64,000 nt of DNA from Gnetum montanum (lineage: Eukaryota; Streptophyta; Gnetopsida; Gnetales; Gnetaceae). Positions within the stretch are counted from its first letter, which is position 1; the number at the start of each line of letters is the position of its first letter. Positions 8,500-19,952 of the stretch are shown here, piece by piece. A model generated the notes under the pieces. That model searched no databases, was not told the DNA's origin, and worked only from the letters and a program-made list of their open reading frames with translations. The position numbers and the translations under genes were made by a program. Location: the NCBI GenBank assembly GCA_015680685.1, contig MNCI01006577.1, positions 629,491 through 693,490 of the forward strand, in the 5' to 3' direction.

Positions 8500-11190
8500 A
8501 TGTCTCCTTCTTCGTACAAAATTGCCTCACCGCCTAGGTCCTAAACAGGAAACAATCGGCGACGTAATACACATGACGTTGATCTGCCAATCCCTTAACA
8601 AGTTAGAGTGGTATATATTTATCTTGATAAGTATATACTAGACTTCATCTTTATCCTCTATCAAGATGAGCAACTATGTTTACGAGACTTAGAAGGTAAC
8701 ATAGTGTTACCCCCTGATTATTCAGTCCTGAGCATGCTTCTTCGTGCTCTCACATGAATTGGCATGCCACACTTACATGTAGAATACATTGTCCAAGACC
8801 ATGACTCGAGATAATACCATCCCACAGAGGCATAACATCACAGGGACTTGCAATAGGAGAGACATCATAAGTCTTTGAAGGGTAAGTGGTCCCAAGATGC
8901 CCCACATGTCTTAAGCAAAAATGAGGGTGGTAAACCTACCTTTGGCAGTCGTCCACACAACGATGTTCCTCCCCTTGACTTTGGCCAAGGGGTTGTGTAT
9001 CAAAACCTTGATTCCATTATTCATAATCTAGGTTCTGATACCCATAGGCACAAAGGATCTAAAAAAGGGACATGGACACATGATAAAGGTGGACATTATG
9101 ATTGTAATCGTGATCAAGGTCATGACCACCGAAGAGAAGGTAGTAGACACTATCATGGTGATGGTTCTCCTTCTTCTTCACCTTCATCATCTCCTTCATC
9201 CTCTCCTTTAGTATATAGATGAAGTCATAAGGAAAAAAACCATGGGGATAAGGGTAGGCAAAGTGGAAGTCATAGAAAAAACAGCCAGGAAAGGGGACAA
9301 GGGCACTCTAGAGAGTCACGACATAGAAGAAGGAAGAGTAGGGAACAACGTAGGCATCATAGACGCCATAGATGAGATGATCATGATGACCAAGGGTTGG
9401 CCCAACGGTCCCTCATGAGCAAGTGTTGGCCAAACGGTCCCTCGTGACCAAGTGTCCTACTTGCTTGCTACTCGAAGTATGTTAGACATAACTGAGGCTA
9501 TTAGAATTCCAGAAAGGCACTAAAAAGATAGTAGGATCAATAGATTAGATATGAAAAACATCCCACGATTTGAAGGGGGGATACAACGCTGATCCTTAGA
9601 ATCATTTACAAGCATTCCATGATACATGTGCCTTACAAAACATAGAGAACAAATGGAAAAAACTTAAGTTATTCCCACAGATATTAGTTAAAGAAGTGAA
9701 AAGCTGGTACTGGTCTTTAAAATCAGAATCCATTTGTAGGTGGAGTACTATGTTAGAACTATTTAATGACAAGTACCAAACGTACTCCCAAGTGTCTAAC
9801 TTGCAAAAGCAAATCCAAGGCTAGAAACAAGGAGGACATAAACCCTTGGATGCTGCCATGGGCTGATATTATGCACTGTTACACCGTTGTCTTAGCCATG
9901 GTTATTTGCAAAGGGATCAAGTATGCCATCTCATGGATGGGCTTAGGCATGAAACGAGAAGAACCTTTGGGACTTATGCCCAAGGAAGATTATCTGAGCT
10001 GAGGTCCCATCAAATTCAAAGACTATTGGAGCAAGTTGTTAAGGAAGAAGGTGAGCTATAAAAGAGAGAAAATGTAGAAGATTATAACCAAGATCCTTCC
10101 CTTCGGAAGAGGGGAGTAAGATTTTGTGAGGATGAAGAAGAGTCATCACTCAAAGAGATGGTGAATAGGAAAACTTTGCCTATCCAAAAGATGACATCAA
10201 AAGTTTTAGCAAAGGTAGAACAAATGTGGGATTTCCTAGACAGTAGGTTTCAAACTGTTCTTAAAATAGTAGAGGAGTCTAGAGAGCAAGGTAGTGAAAA
10301 AAGAAAAAAGAGAGAAGCTAAACATGCACGTAGCAAGGGTAAGGGTAAAGTTGCCATCATTGAAAAGGTTGTGGAGTTGGAAATAGATAATGATAGTGGA
10401 TGTGAAATATGTCAATATGACCATCCTAAGGGATTTTGCCCTATAATCTCACATTTGCAGGAGTTTGGCATGTATGCACTCAACTCACGATTAAACAAAA
10501 GGCAAACACCTCAAAGGTTACCTTATCCTCAAGGTAACCTAAGGCAGTTCCACCAACCCTTAACATATTATCTCAGTGAAACTCCACCACAATCGATTGA
10601 GCAATATCAATAGTGGTAGCACCCACAATCATGGGGAATGCCACCACCAAGGCAATAGTATACTTACTGACAACCTGACCCATATGGATACTACATGCAG
10701 TAGCCAATCTCTCTCTCTCTCTCTTTGCCCCCCCTATGACTCTACTAATCACGTCACTCCTCAACCTCACTATCAAGCCCACGAGTATTATGGGACAACC
10801 TCTTCTAGAGGCGATATTCTACAAGCATATCATCCTTCTCATCTGACCACATCTCTTCCACCAATAGCTCCACTACCATCTGCTTCCGCAATGCAAGGTG
10901 AAATCCCTACCCAGCCACAACAACGTAATGCCACGAGGGCTATTAACTCTCAACCTACTATTAGTTCCAACAACCACATGAAGAAAAGACCTTTCTTTAG
11001 AATCAACAGTCCAACCAAGCCCTTGCAATCACAAGCAGTTGATTTCTTAGATGCCTCGATATCAATCAAAACTTTCAAGCCCCCTTCAACCTAATCATCG
11101 CACTCAACACATACAATCATGCTAACACATGCCATCACTGATTGAATCAAAGCTAGTCACCTTCCCAAGAAATTCTCTGATCCTGGAAGT
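8500..11190 (+). pseudogene. gag: Decayed gag of element B
   Basis: Gag starts at ATG 8500 (MSPSS, as in the C copy at 30,124). At 8875-9222 a frame carries MKGKWSQDAPHV and GGKPTFGSRPHNDV, then an Arg/His/Asp-rich tract and a (Pro/Ser)-rich SSPSSSPSSSP run. The capsid-like gag domain spans about 9580-9860, with KSWYWSLKSESI and LELFNDKYQTYSQVSNLQ in shifting frames. The C-terminal frame (10,158-10,613) has NRKTLPIQKM, a Lys/Arg-rich tract and the zinc-knuckle-like CEICQYDHPKGFC (CX2CX3HX4C). A Pro/Gln/Tyr-rich tail follows (10,576-11,094). The protease start seen in C is missing because the sequence switches to a reversed element near 11,190. Several stops and frameshifts make it non-functional. 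Confidence 0.8.
10709..10725. repeat. Short CT microsatellite
   Basis: Eight CT repeats lie inside the decayed gag tail of element B. Confidence 0.9.
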
Positions 11191-11197
11191 GCCTAGT
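11185..11197. other. Head-on fusion point of elements B (+) and G (-)
   Basis: Up to GATCCTGGAAGT the sequence follows element C's plus-strand gag/protease border (32,710-32,725). From GTGCCTAGTTGG onward it follows element E's minus-strand gag seen on the plus strand (about 48,598). The overlap is only a few bases. Confidence 0.7.
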
Positions 11198-12100
11198 TGG
11201 AATATAAATAGCTTCCCTAATGTTGATCATGTTTCAAGTAGCCAATAGGGATTCTTCATCATAATCAGGTTTGTTGACATTGTTGTAGTGATGTCCCATT
11301 TGGTGCTCATGTCATTCTCAGTATTCTCTCCTATCCCTATGTCTTCTTCATTCATAATCTTCATCTTCCTCATTTGAATGTCTCAGGCAATAGTCAAGGC
11401 AATCATGAGTCCTTCTCTCCTCCCTATCATGGGCTTATTACCTTAGCCTCCTCCTATCAGAGTCCATTAATGATCATGAGAATGAGGATGAGGAAGTGGG
11501 ATAATGGTGCCAACTTATCCTCCTTTCATGACTCTAGTATTCTTCTCTATAGGATCCAATGAAAATTCTTGGCCTTAAGTCTTGCTTATAATTTGAGTCA
11601 TTTGCCTCCCTCTTTGATGTCTCTACTCAAGTGGAATGCAATTGAACATTGATAGGTTCCTCCAATTGGATCATAGCTGTTTACAAATAGACTTCATAAT
11701 TTTGGCTGAGTGGCTTAACAATGAATGTGTTACCATTAAGCTCTTCTAAGATAACAGGAGAGTTGATATGCTTTTCTTTATTATGGACATGTTTAATCTC
11801 CATTGCAGAATCTCTCTTTACTTGCTTGTCAATGGGCTAATAGGGCCTTATCATGTGTTTAGTCATATGATACCTGTCAAGTGCCTTAGTTAGATTCATA
11901 CTCCTTAGAGTAATCTAAAGCATGATGGGTGCTAAGTGTTCTAGAGGTAGAACAATGTTACCTTGAAGATCTCTTCATCTCAGTTGCCTGTATTGGTGAA
12001 AGATAAAAGTAAAATTAGGATAATAAGGATCGTGATGAGCATATGAAATCCTTGCTTACATTGGCATACTTCATTCTTCTTCGTCACTAATTCTATCATT
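11190..12100 (-). pseudogene. gag: Decayed gag N-terminal half of element G
   Basis: The minus strand reads SYAHHDPYYPNFTFIFHQ, then NIVLPLEHLAP, matching the start of gag in E (SYAHTNLYYLDFTFVLHQ) and C. An Asp/Arg/Glu/His-rich tract (SNEEDEDYE and beyond) and NPYWLLET follow. Stops occur at Gln/Trp-like positions. The capsid-like domain and everything downstream are gone, because the copy is fused at about 11,190 to element B in the opposite orientation. Confidence 0.7.
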
Positions 12101-12276
12101 GCCCCTTTTTGTCTCTTTAGCAAGTAATATATCTTTGTTGAAACCATGTTGTAGTTTTTAGAAATTTTGTTAAGTGTGCTTAGTTTTTTAGAATGATTAA
12201 AAGGTTATAGGCTTTAACTTTGGGTTCTTGATACAATGAATTTTATGAAATCAATTACTCAACATACATTGACCTG

Positions 12277-12295
12277 TTCCCAACAACAGTGCTAA
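12277..12295 (-). other. Degenerate primer binding site of element G
   Basis: The minus strand reads TTAGCACTGTTGTTGGGAA next to the LTR end, a decayed form of the TTGGCACCATTGCCAGGGA site in the other copies. Confidence 0.65.
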
Positions 12296-13149
12296 TGATA
12301 AGTGGTGGAGCAATCCAACACCCAAACATAGAATTCATAGGTGCTCACGTGTGATCAAATCATAATTTGTGGACAAGGCAATGTTAATATGCTATCAATT
12401 AGTTTAAGTTTGAGACTATTGTCTTCCCATGGGGAGCTAGTAAAATTTATGGGTATGGTTTAGCTCACAGTGAGGTATATGATATCTAATGTTGGTAGGT
12501 CATTGTTACTTCTAGCAAACATAATGGAAATGAAAATGATTTCTAAATCTAAGTAAAACAACTAAACAAATATGTTCTAGCCTATGGTGATGAGCATCGA
12601 TTCCTAATCTTCTATACACACCTTAGGCTTCATGTAACTACTACTAGGATACTAAGTGTATCACTATTGGACCTACCAAGAAATAACACTACTAGGTTAC
12701 CAAGTAATTATACATAAGTATTCAAGATGAGTCGTACTCATTCTACTTAATAACAATAGTAATAGTAAAGTGCATTGAATAGTAAATACATTAACTAGGA
12801 AAATAGTAATCATTATGCTAAGTTAGAATAGTAAGCTAGGAGAATGCCACAATAGTGAAAAATAGCTCAATCTTTATTTCTGGTCACACTTGTGCCTAAG
12901 TACAAGATGTTTGAACAAAGACATTGTGCACTAATTCACACTACATTGTAGGCATTCACACTTCTAAGTACTAGATTATGAAAATAAACTAAAAGAGTTT
13001 TGTTACTATGGAATGAAAACTTATGCGGATTGTATGCCCAAATGTCATATTTATAGGGCTACACACATCCCAAGATATCATATCAATGATGATGTAGCAT
13101 GTGCTATGATATTGTTGATGCAATATCATTGTTACAATATAATTTATCA
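12296..13149 (-). mobile_element. 5' LTR of element G
   Basis: On the plus strand it runs from TGATAAGTGGTGGAGC to AATTTATCA. It aligns along its length with the two LTRs of element E: CAATCC near the start, TGAGCATC, CTACTAGGTTACCAAG, TTTATAGGGCT and the GATATCAT/ATGATATTG motifs near the far end. AAGGT follows on the right; the left partner of a target duplication is not present because the element is truncated. Confidence 0.8.
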
Positions 13150-15715
13150 AAGGTGGCTTAGTGGTATTTTTAGAGGTAGATGCAGTAGGGATAGCCACCA
13201 CATGTGTTTACAAAGATTTTGTGGGGCTATTTATTCTGAAGAATGACCTCTTATGAGGCTTTGGTTTAGGACCACTTAGATAGATATATAGTTGTAAATT
13301 TACCATCCTCGCAACATTATTTTGCTATGGTTGTGTAGGGATTTCACCCAATATGGATGGAGTAGGTGACAAAGGTTTAGTTGGTTATACTGCGATAGTT
13401 GAAGGGTGTTGAGGAGGATGAAAGGAAAACGAGACGCCCCTTTTGGATAAGGCACTCTATAGCTTTTTGGAGGGCAGTAGTAATAAGGAAAGAAGATGTG
13501 GCTAAAGGAGTCACACAGGTATATAGGATGCTAAACATAATATCCATAAGGGTTAGGCTACTTGTAGGAATATTACTACTATAATGTTGGCATCTCCTAT
13601 GATTATGAATGTTTCCACTGTTGATACTACTCCTATGGTTGCAAAGGCACTCCACTTGGATAATACATTTGTTTGTTGAACTTTTACCTATAGTTACCTT
13701 GTAGATAGGTTGACTACCTAGGTGTTTACCATTTGCAAATTTAGGATTTAACACATACACCCTAGATTCATGTAGATGTGACAACACTAGGAAACATCTC
13801 TTAGGATGTTCATGTTGGAAAATTTCATAGCTATCATTATCTATTCTTGAATCTAACCTCTTATACTATTGCACCATTGCCCTTGTTTTTGTAATAATCC
13901 TGATCTGAATCCTTTTTCTTCCTTCTTTCTTAACCACTACTTCCTTGGTCTCTTCTTTCTCTGTGATTTTCAAAGCTATTTAAAACTTCTCATCTAAAGA
14001 GTCCCACATCTTATCTACCTTGGCCAATATTTTAGTGATAGATTTTTATATCTACAAGGTTTTCCTCTACACCACTTTATCAAGTGGTGCTTCCTCCTCA
14101 AAGTCATAGAAATGTACCTCCCTTTTGCAAATAGAGAATTCTCTATTGCACTCCTCTACACTTTCATGCTTTCTGAGCTCTCCTTCTTCTTTAGCCACCT
14201 AATCTATTAGCCTTTAGATCTGATGGGTCAACATCTTAGAAAATCTTCCTTGGGCATAGACCCCAAGGATTTTCCTTATTTTATCTCTAATTCCATCTAT
14301 GATATGGTAGATTTGATCCCTTTGTGAATATCCATGACCTAGGCAATGGTATAGAAGAGAATAGTACCTACCCAGTGTTACATCCAAGGACTCATGATTG
14401 TCTTGTAACCATCCTTGGATCTATCTCTACAAGTTGGACACTCTAGAGTATAGTTGGTATTTGTAATTAAAGAGTTCTAACATAGTATTCCATTAGCAAA
14501 TGGATTCCAATGTTAAGGACTAGTACCAACTTTCAGCTTCTCTGATGAGTGTCCTTAGGAACAGCTTCAACTTCTACCATTCGTTCTTTATGTTTAATAA
14601 GCCACAAGCATCATGAAAGGCTTGAAGATGATTTTATGGATATGAATTGTATCCTCCTTCAAACCTAGGGATATTTTTCGTATCTAACCTCTTGGTTTAG
14701 CTATCTTTCAAGTGCCTTGTATGTATCTGCACTACCTTTAAAATGTTCAACATGTTTCAAGTAGCCAGCAAGGGCTAATCAAAATCATGATGATCATGGT
14801 GGCCCTGTTAATGACCATGACATCTATGATGAGTCCTACTATGCATTCTTTTCTAATGATGCACCTACCCTTGTGGTTGTCCTTGGTCCTAATCCTAATC
14901 ATTTTGGTATGATTGATGATCATTTCTATCCCGTTGGTCATCTTCATCTTAGTCTTGACTATCCCTCCTTTTTTCTTAGATCGTTCTCCCCCTATCAAAG
15001 TGTAAGGATGAAGACGAAGAGGATGATGAGGGTGAAGAAGAAGGAGAACCAAAGGAATGGTGGCTACTAGTTTCCCTCCTTTGATCCCTACCATGATCCT
15101 TATGTTTTTCCTTGTCATTGTTTGGGTTATTATTCTTGCCTTAGATGATTGGCTAGGATTCTTATCTTTTAAGGCTCCTTGGTCATGGGACCTAGTTTTT
15201 CCATCACTAAGGTTCTCTAGATTGACTATAACCTTTGGTTTATGGTCTCCTCATTATAGAGATGAGGAGAATTTGTGTATTAGAAGTAGTTAGAAAGGAA
15301 ATCTTTACCCTCCTTATGATACTACAAGAATAAGTGTGTTAGGATTCTCTTTTCTTTAGAGGCCTCATATCACACCTCCCTTATTTAATCCCACTTATGC
15401 TAGGCCTTAGTGGCATGATAGTCCATGTAGGTGTAGTCTAGGACTTCATATTCCAAGTTAAGTGTAATGATGTTCAACTTGATGAGATTATTCATTAACA
15501 TGGTTGGAACAGATCAATCTAGAAGCAACACAATGTTGCCTTCCATGTTCCTCCAACACATTTATTTATCTTGATCCAAGATGAAGGTAAAACCTAGATT
15601 ATAGGGATCTAGATGAAAATAGATAATCCTTGATTGTTGGGACTTCTTTGAGGCTTCCCATTGTTGGTTGGATATGCCTATGTAATGGAGATTCATTCCT
15701 ATAAGAAGAAGACAT
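13150..15715 (-). pseudogene. gag: Decayed gag of element I
   Basis: The minus strand starts at ATG 15,715 (MSSSYR) and continues through NIVLL, an Asp/Arg/His-rich tract (about 14,750-15,100), PRFEGGYNS and LQAFHDACGL (about 14,600-14,680) to a gag tail. The tail (13,377-13,787) includes SHLHESRVYVLNPKF, the counterpart of SHLQEFGMYALNSRL in element B. The order matches gag in B, C and E. Many stops and shifts are present. The sequence ends at 13,149/13,150 against the LTR of G, so protease and pol are absent. Confidence 0.75.
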
Positions 15716-15846
15716 ATTAGTGATTAATGAAAATAGTATGCCTTTTGGTGTTTTAGTCTTTTAATAGTTGGTTATTGAATGGTCTTTATAAAATCTTTGT
15801 ATAACTTCATAGTTTCATCCTAGTTAGTGCACTTCACTAAAATAAA

Positions 15847-15865
15847 TCCCTAGCAATGGCACCAA
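15847..15865 (-). other. Primer binding site of element I
   Basis: The minus strand reads TTGGTGCCATTGCTAGGGA immediately inside the LTR end, the superfamily PBS. Confidence 0.8.
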
Positions 15866-16766
15866 TGATGAGCAATGAGTATAGCCTATGCCTAGCCTTA
15901 AAAATCACAAGCGTGTGCTAGCAATCTAGTTAAATTCTGTGGACTTAGTTCCTAAGTTTTCCTATAGTCAAAGACTATGAATGAAAGGATCATGTGATCA
16001 TTATCTTCCTAACTCACACTTGTGTATGCTTTGTATATGGTTAAATGTGAGTTAAGGTATATGATATTTTTTTTTGTTTATATTTTTATATTTTTTATCT
16101 TAAATTCTATGTAAAAAGATGAACATTTAATGATTAACTATTTTAACTACCTAACTTGTTATAAAGGATAACTACCCTAACATAAGTAGCCATAGCTACT
16201 TGTCGTACATGTCCTGAACTCATATTAATGTTACTAGGTTATCAAGTGATGATTGCTGGATGTACCAAATGGTCACTACTAGGATTGCCAAGTATTATAT
16301 GTTATGTTTGAAGTGGTTGTACTTATGTGTTCATAATTAATTATATTAATTACCATGACATTGAATATAAAATGCATTTAAAGTAAAGTGCTACTAAGAA
16401 AGATTAAGCTAATCCAAGTGCTACAACGAATGCTAGAAATCTTGACTTTATTGTCATTTATGCCAATGCGTTCATGTATATGGTGCTAGAATAAAGTTAT
16501 GTACAATCTCTTTCACTCACATTGTGGGCACTCACAGAAAAATATTCTAACTTTAGGAAATACAAACTGCAACGATTTCACTATGCTATTGACACAAGGT
16601 ACCATAAATGTAGTTGGTGCATGCATTTATATAGGCTTAACTACATTAACATTGACACATTAGTGTCAACGAGATTGTGTCAATGAAGCTACGTCAATGC
16701 ATGCTCATCAATAGGGCTACATCGATGCATGCTTGTCAACGCAACTAGTTAAATGACACTTCATCA
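15866..16766 (-). mobile_element. 5' LTR of element I
   Basis: On the plus strand it runs from TGATGAGCAATGAG to TTCATCA. Its U3 start (minus strand TGATGAAGTGTCATT..., then GTTGACAAG, ATCGATGTAGCC, ATTGATGAGC) has the same GTTGATGTAGC-type motif set as element D. AATGT follows on the right. Only this one LTR of element I is visible. Confidence 0.8.
16011..16053 (-). other. U5 stem-loop of LTR I, 11-bp stem
   Basis: On the minus strand AACTCACATTT pairs with AAGTGTGAGTT over 11 positions with one G-U pair, around a 21-base loop. It lies in the same LTR position as the CAAGCTTAC hairpin in A and B, but with unrelated arm sequences. Confidence 0.65.
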
Positions 16767-19305
16767 AATGTGTAAAATTATTAGAAAATTATTTTTGCTC
16801 ATTTACTTTTTAGTCTTCTTGTTAATCTTGATTTAATTATTGGAGATTAAGCTTATAGTTATTAAATTACATTGAAGATTAACTACAAGCCTAGTAACAT
16901 GTAACTGTGTCTTAATTTGCAAAAGGTTCCATTGTTCAAGTTTACACATGCTACAAGGCATGGTTTCTACATTTTGCAATGTATAGGCATTGTATTCGAA
17001 CACTAAAATCTCTAGGCACTATATTGAAACACTTAAATTTTGAGGATACCGCTCAAACCAGCTATGACTTGTAAACAAGAAATTGCATGATGCTGTGAAC
17101 TAAGTAATGCTTGATTGATCAACTACACCAAATGCACTTGTGAGCAATATCAACAAATTTCTATGTTTCACAATGATGGGGAACGTGAGAGCATGGGAAC
17201 ATCAGAACACATACCCAAACAAGTTTGGGAATGAGGAGCATGTTTTTGGGAGTGAGGTTAGATGCATGTGGAATGTGAGTATAAATAAGTTTATATATAT
17301 ATATATATAGTATTATTTTTCATTAACACTTATTACCAATATGACAACATCAATTCTTTAATCGACAACTCTAATTCTCAACTAAACAATTTCAATTCTC
17401 TAATTCTATGAAACCTCTATGTTAAATATATTAACTCTATCAATTACAAAAATAAAATTCACAATAGTAAACTTAATGTTCACTAAGAAATTTTATAATT
17501 TAAACTTACTATCTTTGTTTTAATGTGAAAGTTCAAAAATTTTATTTTAATTTTTATCCTACAATAAGTGAAAATTTTAAATTGTTGTTCTAGTGTTGAT
17601 ATTTTAATTTTTAAAATAAAAGGCTTAAAACTTCCATATAAACATAGACTTTATAATTTTTATTCTAATTAATTTCACTAAACATAATATTATTGCTAGT
17701 AGTCAAATATTAACACTATCAGTCAAACTTATGAGATAAGATTAGCATTAACACTCTAAAAAGTTTTAAATTTTAAATATAAAGTTAATAACTCTCTTAT
17801 AAATAACTTGCAGTTAAAAATATTCATATAATCTTGAATATCTTTTATGTGTTCATGTAGAGTATGTTTGCTGATTTGGTGGAATCTTTTTCAATTATTG
17901 TCATATAGAGTTGCACTGATTTTGCATTAATATAATTATAGAACTTGGAGTGAATACAATGGCCAAAGATTCACAATTCTAGATAAATTTTGACAAACTA
18001 TTCCGTTGGATTTGGGAGGGGATACAGAAGGGCAGTAAATCCACAATGGGTACGTATTTCATAATTTTCGAATGAAATTTTGTCTGGATTTGTACATATA
18101 CATTGAAATGGTCAGCTTGCCTTGCCTTGTATTATTCTTGCCTTTTTATCGATGTCTACATTGTGCATTAAAATCTTACCAATCTTCTCCTGCTCAGAAT
18201 CTTATCAGAAATTTCATTTCACTGTTACGTGGCCAGCAAGCAATCAAGATTCATGGCATCGGCATGACACAGACCACAGAAAATAAGGGAGTACCAATGA
18301 ATAAACAAACACACCGAAATCACGAAAGGGCTACTTTGGTAACCGAAGGTCGAAGGGCCAAAGTTTCGGTCATACGGAAATCAAGTTTGGGACGGGGTGT
18401 GTGAGGTAAACGTTGCATTTGCATGGATTGGCCTTTGGGAGCGTCAAAGGTTCCGCCATGACTCACGCGTTCACACATGTTGATTGGTCATTGCTGGTTT
18501 TTGCTCATTTTCTCATATCTCTGCTAAAAAAAGAAAAAGCAAAACAGGCTCATCGTCATGGGTCATGAGTCATGAACATAATAACTTGATAGATGCTTAT
18601 TCAACATTTTTAAAAATCTGTTGTTTATGAGCCAACGAAGCCCGCCAGCACATGGCCAATGGCCATATGCAATCTCATGGTGGTCTGTTTTTACTTTCTC
18701 CTTCATCATCTGATTCCCAGGTCCTAAAGGTTTTTGATCATCATAGGTAAGGTGAGTTACTAGCTGTGCCTAGTTACTAGATTTAGTTAAGTTGTGTCTT
18801 TTTATAATGTGGTTGTCTTAAACATGGCCCTACAGCTACTCACTGGTCGTAGTTGAACAAAAGTATTAGCAGATGTGATTTGTTATAAATTTGGTTGAGG
18901 CTTGGGGCTTAATTTAATTCTTGGAAAGATTAGAATGAGTAACAAAATGGTTTCATTTTATTGCTGTCATTTTAGTTGTTGCAGAACTCTTGAGTAAAGA
19001 AATGGATTCGATGCCCTCCATAGCTTTGCAAATTTTTTTGGCTCAGTTTAATGGTGATATTGCAATCTTCTGTGCAATTTTTAAGCATTAACAATATTTT
19101 GGATTTACAGTGTACTTGTTCTATATTCTACAATGTTTTCTTATGATATATGAGATTTAANATACCCAAACACGTTCAGAATCATGAATCTCGATTCCTT
19201 GCTTCCACAAATCTGATTCTTTTGATGCATAGGGTGAATATTAAATGTTATTGTCTTCTTGGAATTGATGAAGGCAAAATGGAACACGCTCCCATATCTG
19301 AAACA
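16767..19305. other. AT-rich intergenic DNA with a TA microsatellite
   Basis: No gene is supported. A (TA)n tract sits at about 17,291-17,309. An open frame of 110 codons at 18,072-18,404 lacks any recognisable motif. The sequence around 18,200-18,700 is less AT-rich, but no exon could be argued. A single unknown base is present at 19,161. Confidence 0.6.
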
Positions 19306-19399
19306 GTGCATAAATTGTTGTGAGAGCACGTAAATAGTGCATAAATTTTGGTGAGAGCACGTAAATAGTGCATAAATTTTTGTGAGAGCACGTAAATAT
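19306..19399. repeat. 31-bp tandem repeat, three copies
   Basis: Units starting GTGCATAAATT and ending GAGCACGTAAATA occur at 19,306, 19,337 and 19,368. A further partial match (CACGTAAATATTTG) lies at about 19,440. It is located some 550 bp beyond the 3' end of the CRK pseudogene. Confidence 0.9.
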
Positions 19400-19730
19400 T
19401 TGTGTTCTGTCGTTATCCTCGTTCTCCGTTGTCGGGGGCCACGTAAATATTTGTTAGAGCACGCGTAACACTCGCAAATTTGGAAAAAAAATGAAAAATA
19501 CATTATAGCGCCAAATATATTCGGCTAAAATCAAACACTTTAATCTAAACATTGCATTTGAATAAAAATGTTATTCCAATTCAATAACAAACCCCTTATA
19601 AGGGCATTAATGGTCATTAAAAAAATTCACAATTTATTTGAGAACCAATAGGTTAGACATTATCAAAGTACCGATATTTTCATACTGGCTACAGTGTCTT
19701 CTTACAAGGTAATTTCTTAACTTCTTCAAG

Positions 19731-19836
19731 TATGACATATATACCAAGCAAGTAAGCCTGCAGTTTATGTGGCCTATTTCATGTATGACATATATACCAA
19801 GCAAGTAAGCCTGCAGTTTATGTGGCCTATTTCATG
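19731..19836. repeat. Perfect 53-bp tandem duplication
   Basis: The unit beginning TATGACATATATACCAAGC is repeated exactly at a 53-bp period (19,731 and 19,784). Exact identity suggests a recent event or an assembly duplication. Confidence 0.9.
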
Positions 19837-19952
19837 TGGCACAATTACCTCGCTTAATATAAGAAATCAAAACAGTTGCATTTCTGAAATGTTGGGTAGT
19901 TGAACTTGCATTTGTTAAAGTTGAATATTCCGGTGTAGATCTTTGAGTGCTT

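Noticed and set aside
7418-13154. B plus G as one element with terminal inverted LTRs and a target duplication
   Set aside because: The flanks CTCAC and AAGGT do not match, so a single insertion event is not supported.
18072-18404. 110-codon plus-strand frame in the less AT-rich stretch
   Set aside because: No motif, homologue or exon boundary could be recognised.
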